The notes: generated by a model not told the origin, from the letters alone. DNA of 64,000 nucleotides from Mesobacterium pallidum (GCF_019966535.1 NZ_JAIMID010000002.1:496001-560000); one strand, 5' to 3'; positions 34,427 through 43,723 are shown, counted from the stretch's first letter. Numbers and translations are program-made.

Positions 34427-36702
34427 GCTGCGGCCTGCTTTCCTTCGTTCGGGAGGTTCGTGGGCCAGGCAAGGCGGAACGTCGTTCCGGACTGCCCGTC
34501 CGAAATCACCGTGATCTCGCCGCCGACAAGGTCGAGATGCTTGCGCACCATCGCCAGGCCCATGCCGCTCGTGTCCATCTCGTCCCGCGACTTGAGCGTC
34601 TGGAACATGCCGAAGATCTTGTCGTGGTAGCGCGGATCGATTCCCGGCCCGTCATCGGCCACGGTGAACTCCAGCCCGTCACCCTGCTCGGTCACGCCGA
34701 CGCGCACCTCGCCCGCGGGCTTGTCGTGGTGACGGATGGCATTCGACACCAGGTTGACAAGCACGGTCTGCAGCGGCAGCCGATCGACCGTGATCTTCGA
34801 AAAGGCGGGGTCGAAGCTGACCTCGATGCCGTCGCGTTGCGGCAACAGTTCGATCACGCCCTGGACCAGCTCGTCGCCCGACACGAAATCCTCGGGCAGC
34901 GCGATCCGGCCGATCCGCGAATGGCTCAGCAGGTCGTCCAGCAGACGCTCCATCCGGCGGACGCGGCTGCGCATCAGTTCCATGCTCTCGCGCGTGTCGT
35001 CGTCGAGGTATTGCTCGAGATCCTCCTCGAGCCATCGCGAGGCGTTGTCGATCACCCGCAGCGGCGCCTTGAGGTCGTGCGAGGCGACATAGGCGAACTG
35101 GTCCAGCTCTTCGTTCGAACGGCGCAGCGCGGCGATCAACGCCTCGCGCTGCCGCTCGGCGGCGCGTTCTTCGGTCACGTCGCGGACCACGCCGATGAAA
35201 TGGGTCCGGTCCGCGTAGCGCGCGGCGCTGACCGATATGCCAAGCGGCACGTGTGTTCCGTCCTTGCGGATGCCGTAGATGTCACGGTCGGGTGCCATCA
35301 TGCTCCCGGCGGTGTCAATCTCGGACTTGTCGACGAAACCCTGGTGGAGCACCCCGATCTCGTGCGGCATCAGCATGGCCAGCGGATGCCCCACGAGTTC
35401 CTCGCGCGCATAGCCGAAAATCTCGACAAAGGCGGGATTCACCTCTTCGATCAGGCCTTCCGTGTTGATCGTGACGATCCCGTCCGCAGCGGCGTCGACG
35501 ACAGAACGGGCACGGGCCGAAATGCGCACCAGCTCGTTCGACATGACCGAGAAATTCTGTGCCAGCACCGACACCTCGTCCTGGCCGTTTGTCTTGACGG
35601 TGATCGGCTGCGTCCAGTCCCGGCGCGTGCGGATCGATTCGGTGAGGCCAAGCAGCGGCGCCATCAGCCGCCGCGCCATGGCCCAGGCCATCATGGCCGC
35701 CAGGACGGTCATCACGATGCCGTTCTTGAGGTTGTCCCAGAGCACCGCGTTGGCCTCGGACAAGAGCGCGGCTTCGGGGATCTGGGCCAGCACGTTGACA
35801 CCAAAGGGCACGCCGCGGCCTTCGATCACGGTGGGAACGATGGCAAAGACCATGCCGTCTCGGATGCCGCTCAGCCCCCATTCGATGCCCGTTTCCACGA
35901 GGTCGGCCTGGGGCGGCGGCGTCCAGGCCGGGTCCGTGTGCAGGACCATCTCCTGGTTTTGCATGCCGACGTTCAGGTGCATGACATCCAGGCTGTCTGT
36001 CACGACGAAGAGGTCGTATTTCTCGGCCGCTTCGGGCAGGGAATGACGGATCAGCGCCTCGTAATCGGCGTTGATGATGACCGCGCCCAGCAACACGCCC
36101 TCGCCGTCGCGGATGGGCCGGACATAACGGGTCGTGATGGTGCCATCGGACACGCCGTGGTCGATGTTCTCGCTTATGGCCGAGAAGTATGGCTTGTGGT
36201 TCGGGTTCTCGATGAGCGGCTGGATATAATCGCGGTGGCCCTTGGTCTGCAACCGCTCGAATTCGACCATCTCGACGCCATCGGCCGTCTGGTCGATGCG
36301 CAGGATCTCTTTCCAGTTGCCTTCCCGCGACAGGATCCGCATCTGCGTGTAGGTCGGTCGGCGCGAGATGGCGGCGCGCATGTATTCCGCCAGCTGCGGG
36401 GCGCGCGGCAGGCTCTCTTGGTTTATCGGCATCCCGTCGGCCAGGATCTCTGTGGCCTCGAGCAGGATCCGCTTGACCGGCGGGATGTCGGCCAGAGTGT
36501 TGGCATCGACCACCAGCAGGTTGAAACTGTTGCGGATGTTCTCGGCCGAGACATCCGCCGCAAGGTGCAGACGGTCGAGCAGCGGCGAATATTCACGGTC
36601 CCGCACCTGCAGGTAGTTCGACACGGTAAAGAAGATGGCCGTCACCACGGTCGCCCCGGCGACCACGGCAACGACCTTGGACGTCAGTGAGCGCAACACC
36701 AT
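34423..36702 (-). CDS. Membrane sensor histidine kinase (Cache-like sensor, HAMP, PAS, HisKA, HATPase)
   Basis: A 759-aa kinase. A first membrane helix (~9-27) and a second (~325-345) flank a ~300-residue periplasmic sensor with Cache-like blocks (YFSAISENIDHGVSDGTITTRYVRPI, GVLLGAVIINADY). A HAMP-like segment follows (~345-400), then PAS (VVDAAADGIVTINTEGLIEEVNPAF), HisKA with His542 (YVASHDLKAPLR) and a catalytic domain (NLVSNAIRHH, DDGPGIDPRYHDKIF, SGMGLAM). Phytochrome-type kinases share this HisKA pattern. The ligand is unknown. The start is 15 nt after the preceding response regulator gene. Confidence 0.92.
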   Translation of the reverse strand: MVLRSLTSKVVAVVAGATVVTAIFFTVSNYLQVRDREYSPLLDRLHLAADVSAENIRNSFNLLVVDANTLADIPPVKRILLEATEILADGMPINQESLPRAPQLAEYMRAAISRRPTYTQMRILSREGNWKEILRIDQTADGVEMVEFERLQTKGHRDYIQPLIENPNHKPYFSAISENIDHGVSDGTITTRYVRPIRDGEGVLLGAVIINADYEALIRHSLPEAAEKYDLFVVTDSLDVMHLNVGMQNQEMVLHTDPAWTPPPQADLVETGIEWGLSGIRDGMVFAIVPTVIEGRGVPFGVNVLAQIPEAALLSEANAVLWDNLKNGIVMTVLAAMMAWAMARRLMAPLLGLTESIRTRRDWTQPITVKTNGQDEVSVLAQNFSVMSNELVRISARARSVVDAAADGIVTINTEGLIEEVNPAFVEIFGYAREELVGHPLAMLMPHEIGVLHQGFVDKSEIDTAGSMMAPDRDIYGIRKDGTHVPLGISVSAARYADRTHFIGVVRDVTEERAAERQREALIAALRRSNEELDQFAYVASHDLKAPLRVIDNASRWLEEDLEQYLDDDTRESMELMRSRVRRMERLLDDLLSHSRIGRIALPEDFVSGDELVQGVIELLPQRDGIEVSFDPAFSKITVDRLPLQTVLVNLVSNAIRHHDKPAGEVRVGVTEQGDGLEFTVADDGPGIDPRYHDKIFGMFQTLKSRDEMDTSGMGLAMVRKHLDLVGGEITVISDGQSGTTFRLAWPTNLPNEGKQAAA

Positions 36703-36717
36703 GCCTAAAGCCCGGCC

Positions 36718-37449
36718 CTACTGCGGCCAACGGGGCGCTTCGAGGCGTGCCGTGCCGCTTTTTTCCAGGTCTTCGGCCACCGTCATCAGGTCGTCGAAGA
36801 GCACCGTGAGATCGCCGCAGCCCCGTTCCAGCGCGGTGAGGCTCGACAACATATCCGGATCGTCGGCGGCCCTCTTGCGCAGGTCGCGGGTCGATTTCAG
36901 CACGTGTCCGATGATGCCGCGCATCTCGGGGCCGCAGGAATTCCGGAACCGCAGCATGGCCTTGCGCAGGTTGCCCTGCATCACCTTGGCCTCGCCCAGC
37001 GCCGTCAGAAGGATGCGCCGTTCGAAGGCCGAGGACAGCGACTTGCGCAGCGCGCCGACGCCGAGTTCTTCCTTGATGAGGTAGTCCGCGCAGCCCTCGC
37101 GCATCGCCTCGACCGCGATGTCGTGGCGGGCAAAGCTGGTCACCATGATCGGGATCGCCTGGCTTTGGTCCTCGTGCGCCAGCAGCATGCGTAGGGCGTC
37201 CAGCCCCGTCTCCATCCCCAGGTGGTAATCGATGAAGACGATGTCGAAGGCGTCGTCGTCCATGCGGGCGCGCATTTCGGCCAGGCTGCCCGCCTCGGAG
37301 AAATCGAGGTGCAGCCCCGCCTTGGTGCACAGCCGTCGCAGGCGCTTGCGATCGATCGGGTTGTCGTCGAGCACGAGCGCCCGAAGCATGGCCCCGTCTG
37401 CACCCGGAGCAATCGTCGGAGCATGGTCCTGCGTGGCAACAGAAGTCAT
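36718..37449 (-). CDS. Response regulator with a helical DHp-like C-terminal domain
   Basis: A 243-aa protein. Residues ~22-140 form a receiver domain (VLDDNPIDRKRL, Asp74 in VFIDYHLGMETGLDALRML, MVTSFA and YLIKEELG). The remaining ~100 residues are helical, with NLRKAMLRFRNSCGPEMRGIIGHVLKS resembling a kinase dimerisation domain, but no ATPase domain follows. It may dock to, or be phosphorylated by, the kinases of the operon. ATG 37449 has AAGGG 8 nt upstream. First gene of the operon. Confidence 0.82.
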   Translation of the reverse strand: MTSVATQDHAPTIAPGADGAMLRALVLDDNPIDRKRLRRLCTKAGLHLDFSEAGSLAEMRARMDDDAFDIVFIDYHLGMETGLDALRMLLAHEDQSQAIPIMVTSFARHDIAVEAMREGCADYLIKEELGVGALRKSLSSAFERRILLTALGEAKVMQGNLRKAMLRFRNSCGPEMRGIIGHVLKSTRDLRKRAADDPDMLSSLTALERGCGDLTVLFDDLMTVAEDLEKSGTARLEAPRWPQ

Positions 37450-37780
37450 CGGGTTACCCTTTCCCTCAAAAGGTCCAGCCCACCCGAACGGAGCGGTCCG
37501 ACCCAAGATTACACAACGTCAACTGCAAAACTGCGCGCAGGCGCTGAACAAACTGTTAACGGGACCGACAACAAAGCGGCCAATTCTAGGCAGTTTCGCC
37601 CATAGGTTCCCATTCCGGCCGCCGCACAGCCTGCGGCAGATATGCCCCAACCCCCAGGCGAAGCGGCGCCCGGGCCGGGATGGACTTGCATCGGCGTCCC
37701 GGGTACGGATCATCTGGCGCGGCGATCCGGGCGCGGGTCGCTGCATGGTCGCGGCAGCGCAAAATGGAAGGGGACCACCC
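37450..37780. promoter_or_regulatory. Divergent intergenic region between the signalling operon and ManC
   Basis: 331 nt without a credible gene. It contains the only locally AT-richer stretch (about 37500-37600, with AACTGTTAACGGG), a likely place for promoters, and a GCCGC/GCGGC hairpin near 37620-37636. No clear operator was found. Confidence 0.5.
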
Positions 37781-39214
37781 TTGATCTATCCGGTTATTCT
37801 TTGCGGCGGGTCGGGCACCCGGCTTTGGCCTCTGTCGCGCAAGAGCTTTCCCAAGCAGTTCGTGCAGCTGACGGGGCCCGAGACCCTGTTCCAGGCCTCG
37901 GTCCGGCGTCTCACGGGCGAGGGATTCGCCGCGCCGATCGTGCTGACCAACGCCGACTTCCGCTTCATCGTGGTCGAACAGCTGGCCTCGGCCGGGATCG
38001 AGCCGGGCGCCATCCTGATCGAGCCCGAGGGCCGCAACACCGCGCCCGCCGTTCTGGCCGCCGCGCTGTACATCGCCGCCAAGGACCCCGATGGCCTGCT
38101 GCTGGTCGCGCCTTCGGACCACGTGGTGCCTGACATGCATGCTTTCCACGCCGCGGTCGAGCGCGGGGTCGAGGCGGCCGAGGCCGGGCAGCTGGTCACC
38201 TTCGGCATCCGGCCCACCCATGCCGAGACCGCCTATGGCTACCTCGAGCTCACCGCGGCGCCCGACGGCAGCGGCGCGCCGGTGGCCCTGTCGCGCTTTG
38301 TCGAAAAACCCGATGCCGCGCGGGCCGAGGACATGCTGGCGGCAGGTAATTTCCTGTGGAACGCCGGGATCTTCCTGTTCCGCGCCCGCGACATCCTTGC
38401 GGCCTTCGAGACCCATGCGCCGGGTCTTGTCCGTCCGGTGGGCGACGCGGTCGCGCAGGCCGAGCCCGACCTTGGATTCCTGCGGCTTGCCCCGGGGCCC
38501 TGGGCCCGGGCCGAGGATATCTCGATCGACTACGCCGTGATGGAGCGGGCGGGCAATCTCAGTGTCGTGCCCTTCGACGCCGGCTGGTCGGACCTGGGCG
38601 GCTGGGACGCGGTCTGGCGCGAAAGCGGGCCGGATGCGGACGGGGTCGTGACCGGCGGCGCGGCCACGGCCATCGACTGCGAGGACACGCTGCTGCGGTC
38701 GGACAGCGAGCGGCTCGAACTGGTGGGGATCGGGCTGAAGAACGTCATGGTCATCGCGATGAACGACGCGGTGCTGGTGGCCGACATGGGCTCGGCCCAG
38801 CAAGTCAAGCTGGCGGTCAGCGCCCTCAAGGCAAAGAACGCCTCGCAAGCCACGGAATTCCCGCTGGATCACCGCCCCTGGGGCTGGTTCGAAAGCCTTG
38901 TCGTGGGCGAGCGGTTCCAGGTCAAGCGCATCCACGTGCTGCCCGGCCAGGCGCTGTCGCTGCAAAGCCACGTGCACCGGTCCGAGCACTGGATCGTGGT
39001 CGAGGGCACGGCCCGTGTCACCGTCGACGACAGCGTCACGCTGGTGACCGAGAACCAGTCGGTCTACATTCCGCTGGGCGCAAAGCACCGGCTGGAGAAC
39101 CCCGGCAAGGTGCCGATGGTGCTGATCGAGGTGCAGACCGGGTCCTACCTCGGCGAGGACGACATCACCCGCTATGATGACGTCTACGCCCGCGGCCAGG
39201 GCAGCAAGGGCTGA
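37781..39214 (+). CDS. manC: Mannose-1-phosphate guanylyltransferase / mannose-6-phosphate isomerase
   Basis: A 477-aa bifunctional type II enzyme that makes GDP-mannose for exopolysaccharide or glycans. The nucleotidyltransferase domain has ILCGGSGTRLWPLSRKSFPKQF, LIEPEGRNTAPAVLAAAL, PSDHVV, FVEKPD and NAGIFLFRA. The C-terminal cupin domain has FQVKRIHVLPGQALSLQSHVHRSEHWIVVEGTA. The favoured start is TTG 37781 because AAGGGG lies 8 nt upstream and homology begins at IYPVILCGG; ATG 37745 in the same frame is possible. It diverges from the signalling operon and converges on the diguanylate cyclase. Confidence 0.93.
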   Translation: MIYPVILCGGSGTRLWPLSRKSFPKQFVQLTGPETLFQASVRRLTGEGFAAPIVLTNADFRFIVVEQLASAGIEPGAILIEPEGRNTAPAVLAAALYIAAKDPDGLLLVAPSDHVVPDMHAFHAAVERGVEAAEAGQLVTFGIRPTHAETAYGYLELTAAPDGSGAPVALSRFVEKPDAARAEDMLAAGNFLWNAGIFLFRARDILAAFETHAPGLVRPVGDAVAQAEPDLGFLRLAPGPWARAEDISIDYAVMERAGNLSVVPFDAGWSDLGGWDAVWRESGPDADGVVTGGAATAIDCEDTLLRSDSERLELVGIGLKNVMVIAMNDAVLVADMGSAQQVKLAVSALKAKNASQATEFPLDHRPWGWFESLVVGERFQVKRIHVLPGQALSLQSHVHRSEHWIVVEGTARVTVDDSVTLVTENQSVYIPLGAKHRLENPGKVPMVLIEVQTGSYLGEDDITRYDDVYARGQGSKG

Positions 39215-39221
39215 GGTCGGA

Positions 39222-40226
39222 TCATTCCGCCGCCGTCGTCGATCCATCGCCCAGATCCGGCAGGCCGGGGTCGAAAAAGCAGTGCTGCGCCCGCCCGCGC
39301 CGCTTGGACATGTAAAGCGCCGCATCCGCGTCATCGAGCATCTGCGCCGCATCGGGCACATCGTAGAAGGACGACAGTGCCGTGCCGGCCGAGGCCGAGA
39401 TGCGGCAGATGTTGTCCTGGTAGCGGATCGGTTTCTCGAGCCGGCTGATCATGCGCTGCGCGATCGACTCGAGCCGGCCGCGATCCGCCAGCCGGTCGAA
39501 GATCAGCACGAATTCGTCCCCGCCGACCCGGGCCACGGTGTCGTCGTCGCGCGTCTCGTCCACGAGGATGCGCGCGACCTGTTGCAGCACGTGGTCCCCC
39601 GCCGCGTGGCCAAAGGTGTCGTTGACGGTCTTGAAGTAATCGAGGTCGAGATGCATCACCGCGAATTCGTGCCCCAACCGGATCATCCGGTCGAGCACGT
39701 GATCCATCGCCCGGCGGTTCTTGAGACCGGTCAGCGTGTCGGTATACGCCTGTTCCTCGGCAGCGATCTTGGCGCCCTGCATGCGCAGGGACATGTCGCG
39801 CATCGCCTCCATGGCGGCGGTCTTGGCCTCGATCAGGTAGAGCATCTCGACCGTCAGGTCGGTCGAGGCGAAATCGCCCGAGGTCAGCGAGAACTGCTCG
39901 ACCCCGTCGAGGATGTTGATGCCGAAGGACAGGTTCACCACCAGCTCTTCGCCGGCATGGGCCGCGACGCCCTTGAGCCCGCTGCGCGGCGGGTCGCGGA
40001 ACTCGAGGTGCAGCTTGCTGCCCACGGCGCGGCGCAGCTCCTCGACCGAGGTCAGCACGCGCGGCCGCTCGATGCGGAACACCTCGAGGAACCGCTCGCC
40101 CACCAGCGCGCGGCCCGGGCGCAGCTTGGCCAGGGTCGGACCGACGTGCAGGATGTGACCCGAGGCGGACAGGCGGACATGCATGGGGCATAGGATGTCG
40201 AGGCTGCTGTTGAAGCGTTCAGCCAT
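39222..40226 (-). CDS. Diguanylate cyclase (GGDEF) with H-NOX-associated N-terminal domain
   Basis: A 334-aa cytoplasmic protein. Residues 1-150 resemble the HNOB-associated (HNOBA) domain: FNSSLDILCPMHVRLSASGHILHVGPTLAKL, GERFLEVFRIERPR and LTSGDFASTDLTVEMLYLIEAK. Residues ~160-320 are a GGDEF domain with intact VARVGGDEFVLIF and an RDDD inhibitory I-site ending five residues before it. It should convert two GTP to cyclic di-GMP and be feedback-inhibited. The start overlaps the H-NOX stop by 8 nt, so the two proteins are co-translated; H-NOX proteins control such cyclases in response to NO. Confidence 0.92.
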   Translation of the reverse strand: MAERFNSSLDILCPMHVRLSASGHILHVGPTLAKLRPGRALVGERFLEVFRIERPRVLTSVEELRRAVGSKLHLEFRDPPRSGLKGVAAHAGEELVVNLSFGINILDGVEQFSLTSGDFASTDLTVEMLYLIEAKTAAMEAMRDMSLRMQGAKIAAEEQAYTDTLTGLKNRRAMDHVLDRMIRLGHEFAVMHLDLDYFKTVNDTFGHAAGDHVLQQVARILVDETRDDDTVARVGGDEFVLIFDRLADRGRLESIAQRMISRLEKPIRYQDNICRISASAGTALSSFYDVPDAAQMLDDADAALYMSKRRGRAQHCFFDPGLPDLGDGSTTAAE

Positions 40227-40818
40227 GGCCAGTGTCCCCGCTGCCGGCCAGGCGAAAATCGCGTCCCTCGGCGTAGTCGTGTTCGACCAGCGCGATATCC
40301 ACGATCTCGTCCCCGCGGCGCCGGTCGCGGAATTCCAGCATCACAAGCGCGCCGTAGTCGTCGGCCAGCGCCCGCAGGATGCCGATCATGACATGGCCCC
40401 AGCCCGGCTCTCCGCCCCGGCAGGTGAGCGAGAAGCGGCCGCCGCCATGTTCGCGCAGCTCCATCTCGGGCAGGTCGAGGTCCGAGACGGCCAGCCGCGC
40501 CCGCCCCGGCAGGTCGTCGAGCGAATGCAGGAAGTCGATGAAATCGACCCCGCCGAACCTGAGCAGACGACGCAGCCGTTCCACGTTGGGATGCGACACG
40601 AGGTAGGTGCCGATGTTCTCGAGCACCTCGCCCCGGTCACGCGTCAGCGCGGCCTGAACGGCCTCGAGCAGCGCCCAGGTCACCTCGTCGTCGTAGTCCA
40701 TCATCGCCTCGATATCAGGCGTGTCGATGGCCGCATCGGCCGCGACCCGTTTCCACGTGGCCTCCCCGTAGGTGTCGCGGACAAAGTTCTGTATGGCCCT
40801 GTTGATCAACCCGTGCAT
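40219..40818 (-). CDS. H-NOX family heme nitric-oxide/oxygen sensor
   Basis: A 199-aa protein with the family start MHGLINRAIQNFVRDTYG. The likely axial heme ligand is His98 (FIDFLHSLDDL). The heme-propionate motif YxSxR appears as SLTCR (Ser130, Thr132, Arg134): Arg is kept but Tyr and Ser are changed. The C-terminal part has EPGWGHVMIGILRALADDYG. It overlaps the HNOBA-GGDEF gene, so NO binding probably changes cyclic di-GMP and biofilm behaviour. An AT-rich segment at 40863-40890 is the likely promoter region. The altered motif leaves heme affinity in some doubt. Confidence 0.9.
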   Translation of the reverse strand: MHGLINRAIQNFVRDTYGEATWKRVAADAAIDTPDIEAMMDYDDEVTWALLEAVQAALTRDRGEVLENIGTYLVSHPNVERLRRLLRFGGVDFIDFLHSLDDLPGRARLAVSDLDLPEMELREHGGGRFSLTCRGGEPGWGHVMIGILRALADDYGALVMLEFRDRRRGDEIVDIALVEHDYAEGRDFRLAGSGDTGHG

Positions 40819-40907
40819 GCGTCACTACCCATGATCCCCCGCGATCATCTGGCGCCGCCCGGGTAAATAAAAAACCCTACGCTTAGAATTGTGCCTATTT
40901 CACGGGG

Positions 40908-41645
40908 TCAGGGCAGCACTTCGGCCAGTGCGGACTCGATCAGTGCCAAACATTCGGGCGTCGAAAAGCGGTGATCGGCGCCTTTGACCAGGGTGAGGCG
41001 CACATCGTCGCCGGTGACGTGGTCAAGCAGGCGCAGCGCGGTGGCTCGGCTGACCGCCTCGTCCTCGGTCCCTTGAAGGAAGCGTACGGGGAAGGGCAGC
41101 GGCAGGGGATCGCGCAGCACCAACTGGCTGCGGCCATCCTCGATCAGGCGGCGGGTGATGACGAAGGGGTCGCCGTAGTCCGAGGGCACCTCGACATGGC
41201 CGACCATCTCGATGGCAAGGCGCTGCGCCTCGTCGAAGCTGGCCCAGTAGCCGTCTTCGGTGAAATCGGGGGCGGCGGCGATGCCGACGAGGCCGGCGAT
41301 GCGATCGCCCATGCGTTTCGTGGTCAACAGCGAGATCCAGCCGCCCATGGACGAGCCGACCAGCACCAGCGGGCCCGATGTGGTGGCGCCGATCACCTCG
41401 GCCGCGTCGGTGGCCCAGTCGCCGATGCACCCATCGGTGAAGCGGCCCGAGCTTTCCCCGTGGCCCGAATAGTCGAACCGCAGGAAAGCACGGCCCTGCG
41501 CGCGCGCCCAGGCCTCGAGGTGGACGGCCTTGGTGCCCTCCATGTCGCTGGCGAAACCGCCAAGGAAGACAACCGTGGGCCCCTGCCCTTCGGTCTTGTG
41601 ATAGGCGATGCGCCGGCCCTGCGGCGTCTCGAGGAAATCGGTCAT
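40908..41645 (-). CDS. Alpha/beta hydrolase, ABHD10-like (putative thioesterase)
   Basis: A 245-aa alpha/beta hydrolase. It has an oxyanion-region VVFLGGFASDMEGTKA, YSGHGESSG, nucleophile elbow GSSMGGW (Ser about 102), an Asp in LQGTEDEAV and His in KGADHRFS. The pattern GGFxSDMxGTKA is shared with palmitoyl-thioesterase ABHD10-like proteins. ATG 41645 was chosen because family similarity starts there. It follows an MFS-type gene by 63 nt on the same strand. Confidence 0.85.
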   Translation of the reverse strand: MTDFLETPQGRRIAYHKTEGQGPTVVFLGGFASDMEGTKAVHLEAWARAQGRAFLRFDYSGHGESSGRFTDGCIGDWATDAAEVIGATTSGPLVLVGSSMGGWISLLTTKRMGDRIAGLVGIAAAPDFTEDGYWASFDEAQRLAIEMVGHVEVPSDYGDPFVITRRLIEDGRSQLVLRDPLPLPFPVRFLQGTEDEAVSRATALRLLDHVTGDDVRLTLVKGADHRFSTPECLALIESALAEVLP

Positions 41646-41708
41646 CTGGACCCCCGGGAATTGCGTTGGGCCGAGCCTAGCAGCCCGGCCCCGGGGTGCA
41701 AGCATGCC

Positions 41709-42965
41709 TCAGCGTTCGACCTCGTCGAGGCCAAGTGCTGCCACCGGCGCGAGGGCCGCGAGACCGGCAAACAGCAGCAGCCCGACCTCGGGGCCCAGCA
41801 GCGCGGCCGCCCCGCCCAGCGCGCCGACGGCCAGCAGGATCGACCCGATCACGGTGTTGGCGACGGCCGACCATGCGGCGCGGCGATCCTCGGGGGCCAT
41901 GTCGACCAGGTAGGTCGACCGGCCCTGCCGCACGCCGTGATAGGCGATCATCAGCACGAAAAGCACGGCGGGCATGGCCCAGACGGCCCCCGCCAGCCCC
42001 GCAAGGTCGAGCGCCAGCGCGGCCAGCATGGCCACAGCGCCAACCGCGCCCGACAGCATCAGCACCCGGCGCGAGGAGCGGTCGGCCATCCGCCCCCAGA
42101 TCCAGGACGACACCAGAGAGGCGGCGGCCGAGGCGAGCACCAGCGCGCCCAGTTGGCCGAGCTGGCCGCCCTCACCCCCGCCCAGCAGGACGAGGTACGG
42201 CGGCGCCAGCGCGGTCGAGACCAGCAGGCCCCGGACAAGGATGAAGCGGCGCAGCTGGGGGTTGTCGCGCAGGATCGCCCAGTCGACCCCGCCGCCCTGC
42301 CTATCCGGGTCGCTCGCCAGTTCCTCGAGCGTCGAGAACAGCATGGCGGCGGCCAGCCACAAGAGCGCCGCCAGCCCGATGGCACCGATCACCACGCCTT
42401 GGCTTTGCGCCAGGCCCGAGATCAGCAGCACGGCAAAGGCCAGCACGCCGATGCTCGCGGCCGAGGCGGCAAAGCCGGTCACCCCGCCGCGCCGGGTCTT
42501 CCGCACCGTCTTGCCCAGCACCTCCTTGTAGGACACGGAAGCCATGGCGCGGCTGACCGCCAGCAGCGCCAAGAGCCCTGCGATGGCCCACCCGGCCGCC
42601 GCACCCGTGAGCGTCAGCGCGGCCAGCACGATCAGCGCAGCGGCGATCCCCTGCCCGGCCGAGCCGATCACCCAGGCCCATTTGCGGTGCCGCATCCGCG
42701 CGACCCAGCCGGCCAGGAAGACCTGCGGCAGCAGCGCCCCGGCCTCGCGGATCGGCACCAGCGCGCCCACCAGGTAGGCCGGTGCGCCCAGCGCGGTCAG
42801 CAGCCACGAGAGCACCAGCTTGGGGTTGATCAGCCCGTCCGCGATCTTGGTCATCGACAGGCTGGCGATGTGACGCAGTCCGTTGCGCGCCTCGGTCCGG
42901 CTGTCGGTCGCCTCGGCACCGCTGAGGGTCTCGAACACGGTCTCGCTGGCGTGGCTGTCGGTCAT
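41709..42965 (-). CDS. MFS-like membrane transporter
   Basis: A 418-aa protein with about 10-12 hydrophobic segments. Blocks include GALVPIREAGALLPQVFLAGWVARMRHRKW, SVSYKEVLGKTVRKTRRGGVTGFA, WGRMADRSSRRVLML and IAYHGVRQGRSTYLVDMA. This is an MFS subgroup common in proteobacteria without known substrate. ATG 42965 follows GGAGCC. The start upstream at 43142 is not supported because it would overlap the divergent PfpI-like gene. Confidence 0.8.
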   Translation of the reverse strand: MTDSHASETVFETLSGAEATDSRTEARNGLRHIASLSMTKIADGLINPKLVLSWLLTALGAPAYLVGALVPIREAGALLPQVFLAGWVARMRHRKWAWVIGSAGQGIAAALIVLAALTLTGAAAGWAIAGLLALLAVSRAMASVSYKEVLGKTVRKTRRGGVTGFAASAASIGVLAFAVLLISGLAQSQGVVIGAIGLAALLWLAAAMLFSTLEELASDPDRQGGGVDWAILRDNPQLRRFILVRGLLVSTALAPPYLVLLGGGEGGQLGQLGALVLASAAASLVSSWIWGRMADRSSRRVLMLSGAVGAVAMLAALALDLAGLAGAVWAMPAVLFVLMIAYHGVRQGRSTYLVDMAPEDRRAAWSAVANTVIGSILLAVGALGGAAALLGPEVGLLLFAGLAALAPVAALGLDEVER

Positions 42966-43120
42966 GGGCTGGCTCCGGGCTGGCTGGGACCTTTTGCAAG
43001 ATAGGGCAGCAGGGGAAAAGTCACAGCCCCAGAGACGATGGAACATCGGCCCGCCTGTCCCGTTGGTGAGGCAAGGCGGCGGGACGATCCGGCCGCGACA
43101 CAGAATGTAAGGAGGGCACC

Positions 43121-43681
43121 ATGACTGCCATTGCAGACGCAAAGATCCTGATCATCGCCACCCATGGCTTCGAGCAATCCGAACTGGAATTTCCGCGCGA
43201 CCAGCTGCGCGTCAAGGGCGCGACCGTGCATGTCGCCTCGCTGGACGGAAAGGCGATCAAGGGCTGGGAGGGCTCGGACTGGGGCCGCGAGGCCGAGGCC
43301 GACCTGGCGCTGGCCGATGTGGACATCGCGGGCTACGACGCCGTGGTCCTGCCCGGTGGCCAGATCAACCCCGACCTCTTGCGCGTCGAGGACACGGTGA
43401 TCGAGACCATCCGTGCCGCCCATGACGCGGGCAAGGTCATCGCCGCCGTCTGCCACGCGCCCTGGCTGCTGGTCGAGGCAGGCATCATCAAGGGCCGCGC
43501 CGTGACCTCTTACCCCTCGGTCAAGACCGATGTCGTCAATGCCGGCGGCAAGTGGGAAGACAGTTCAGTCGTGGCCGACCAGGGCATCGTCACCAGCCGC
43601 AATCCGAACGACCTGAAGGATTTCGTCGGCAAGATTGTCGAAGAGATCGAGGAAGGCCGCCATATGCGCGACGCCGCCTAA
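43121..43681 (+). CDS. DJ-1/PfpI family protein (YhbO/deglycase-like)
   Basis: A 186-aa class I glutamine-amidotransferase-fold protein. The catalytic elbow is VCHAPWLLVEAG (Cys111-His112) with the supporting Glu18 in THGFEQSELEFP. The block DAVVLPGGQINPDLLR is family-typical. Members act as stress-related deglycases, chaperones or proteases. ATG 43121 follows AAGGAGG. Monocistronic, ended by a strong terminator. Confidence 0.92.
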   Translation: MTAIADAKILIIATHGFEQSELEFPRDQLRVKGATVHVASLDGKAIKGWEGSDWGREAEADLALADVDIAGYDAVVLPGGQINPDLLRVEDTVIETIRAAHDAGKVIAAVCHAPWLLVEAGIIKGRAVTSYPSVKTDVVNAGGKWEDSSVVADQGIVTSRNPNDLKDFVGKIVEEIEEGRHMRDAA

Positions 43682-43690
43682 GTCCGTGAC

Positions 43691-43723
43691 AAGACGGCCC
43701 CCGGTCTCCCCGGGGGCCGTCTT
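43691..43723. terminator. Bidirectional terminator
   Basis: AAGACGGCCCCCGG (43691-43704) and CCGGGGGCCGTCTT (43710-43723) pair perfectly over 14 bp with loop TCTCC. It lies between the convergent PfpI-like and glycosylase-like genes. Confidence 0.88.
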
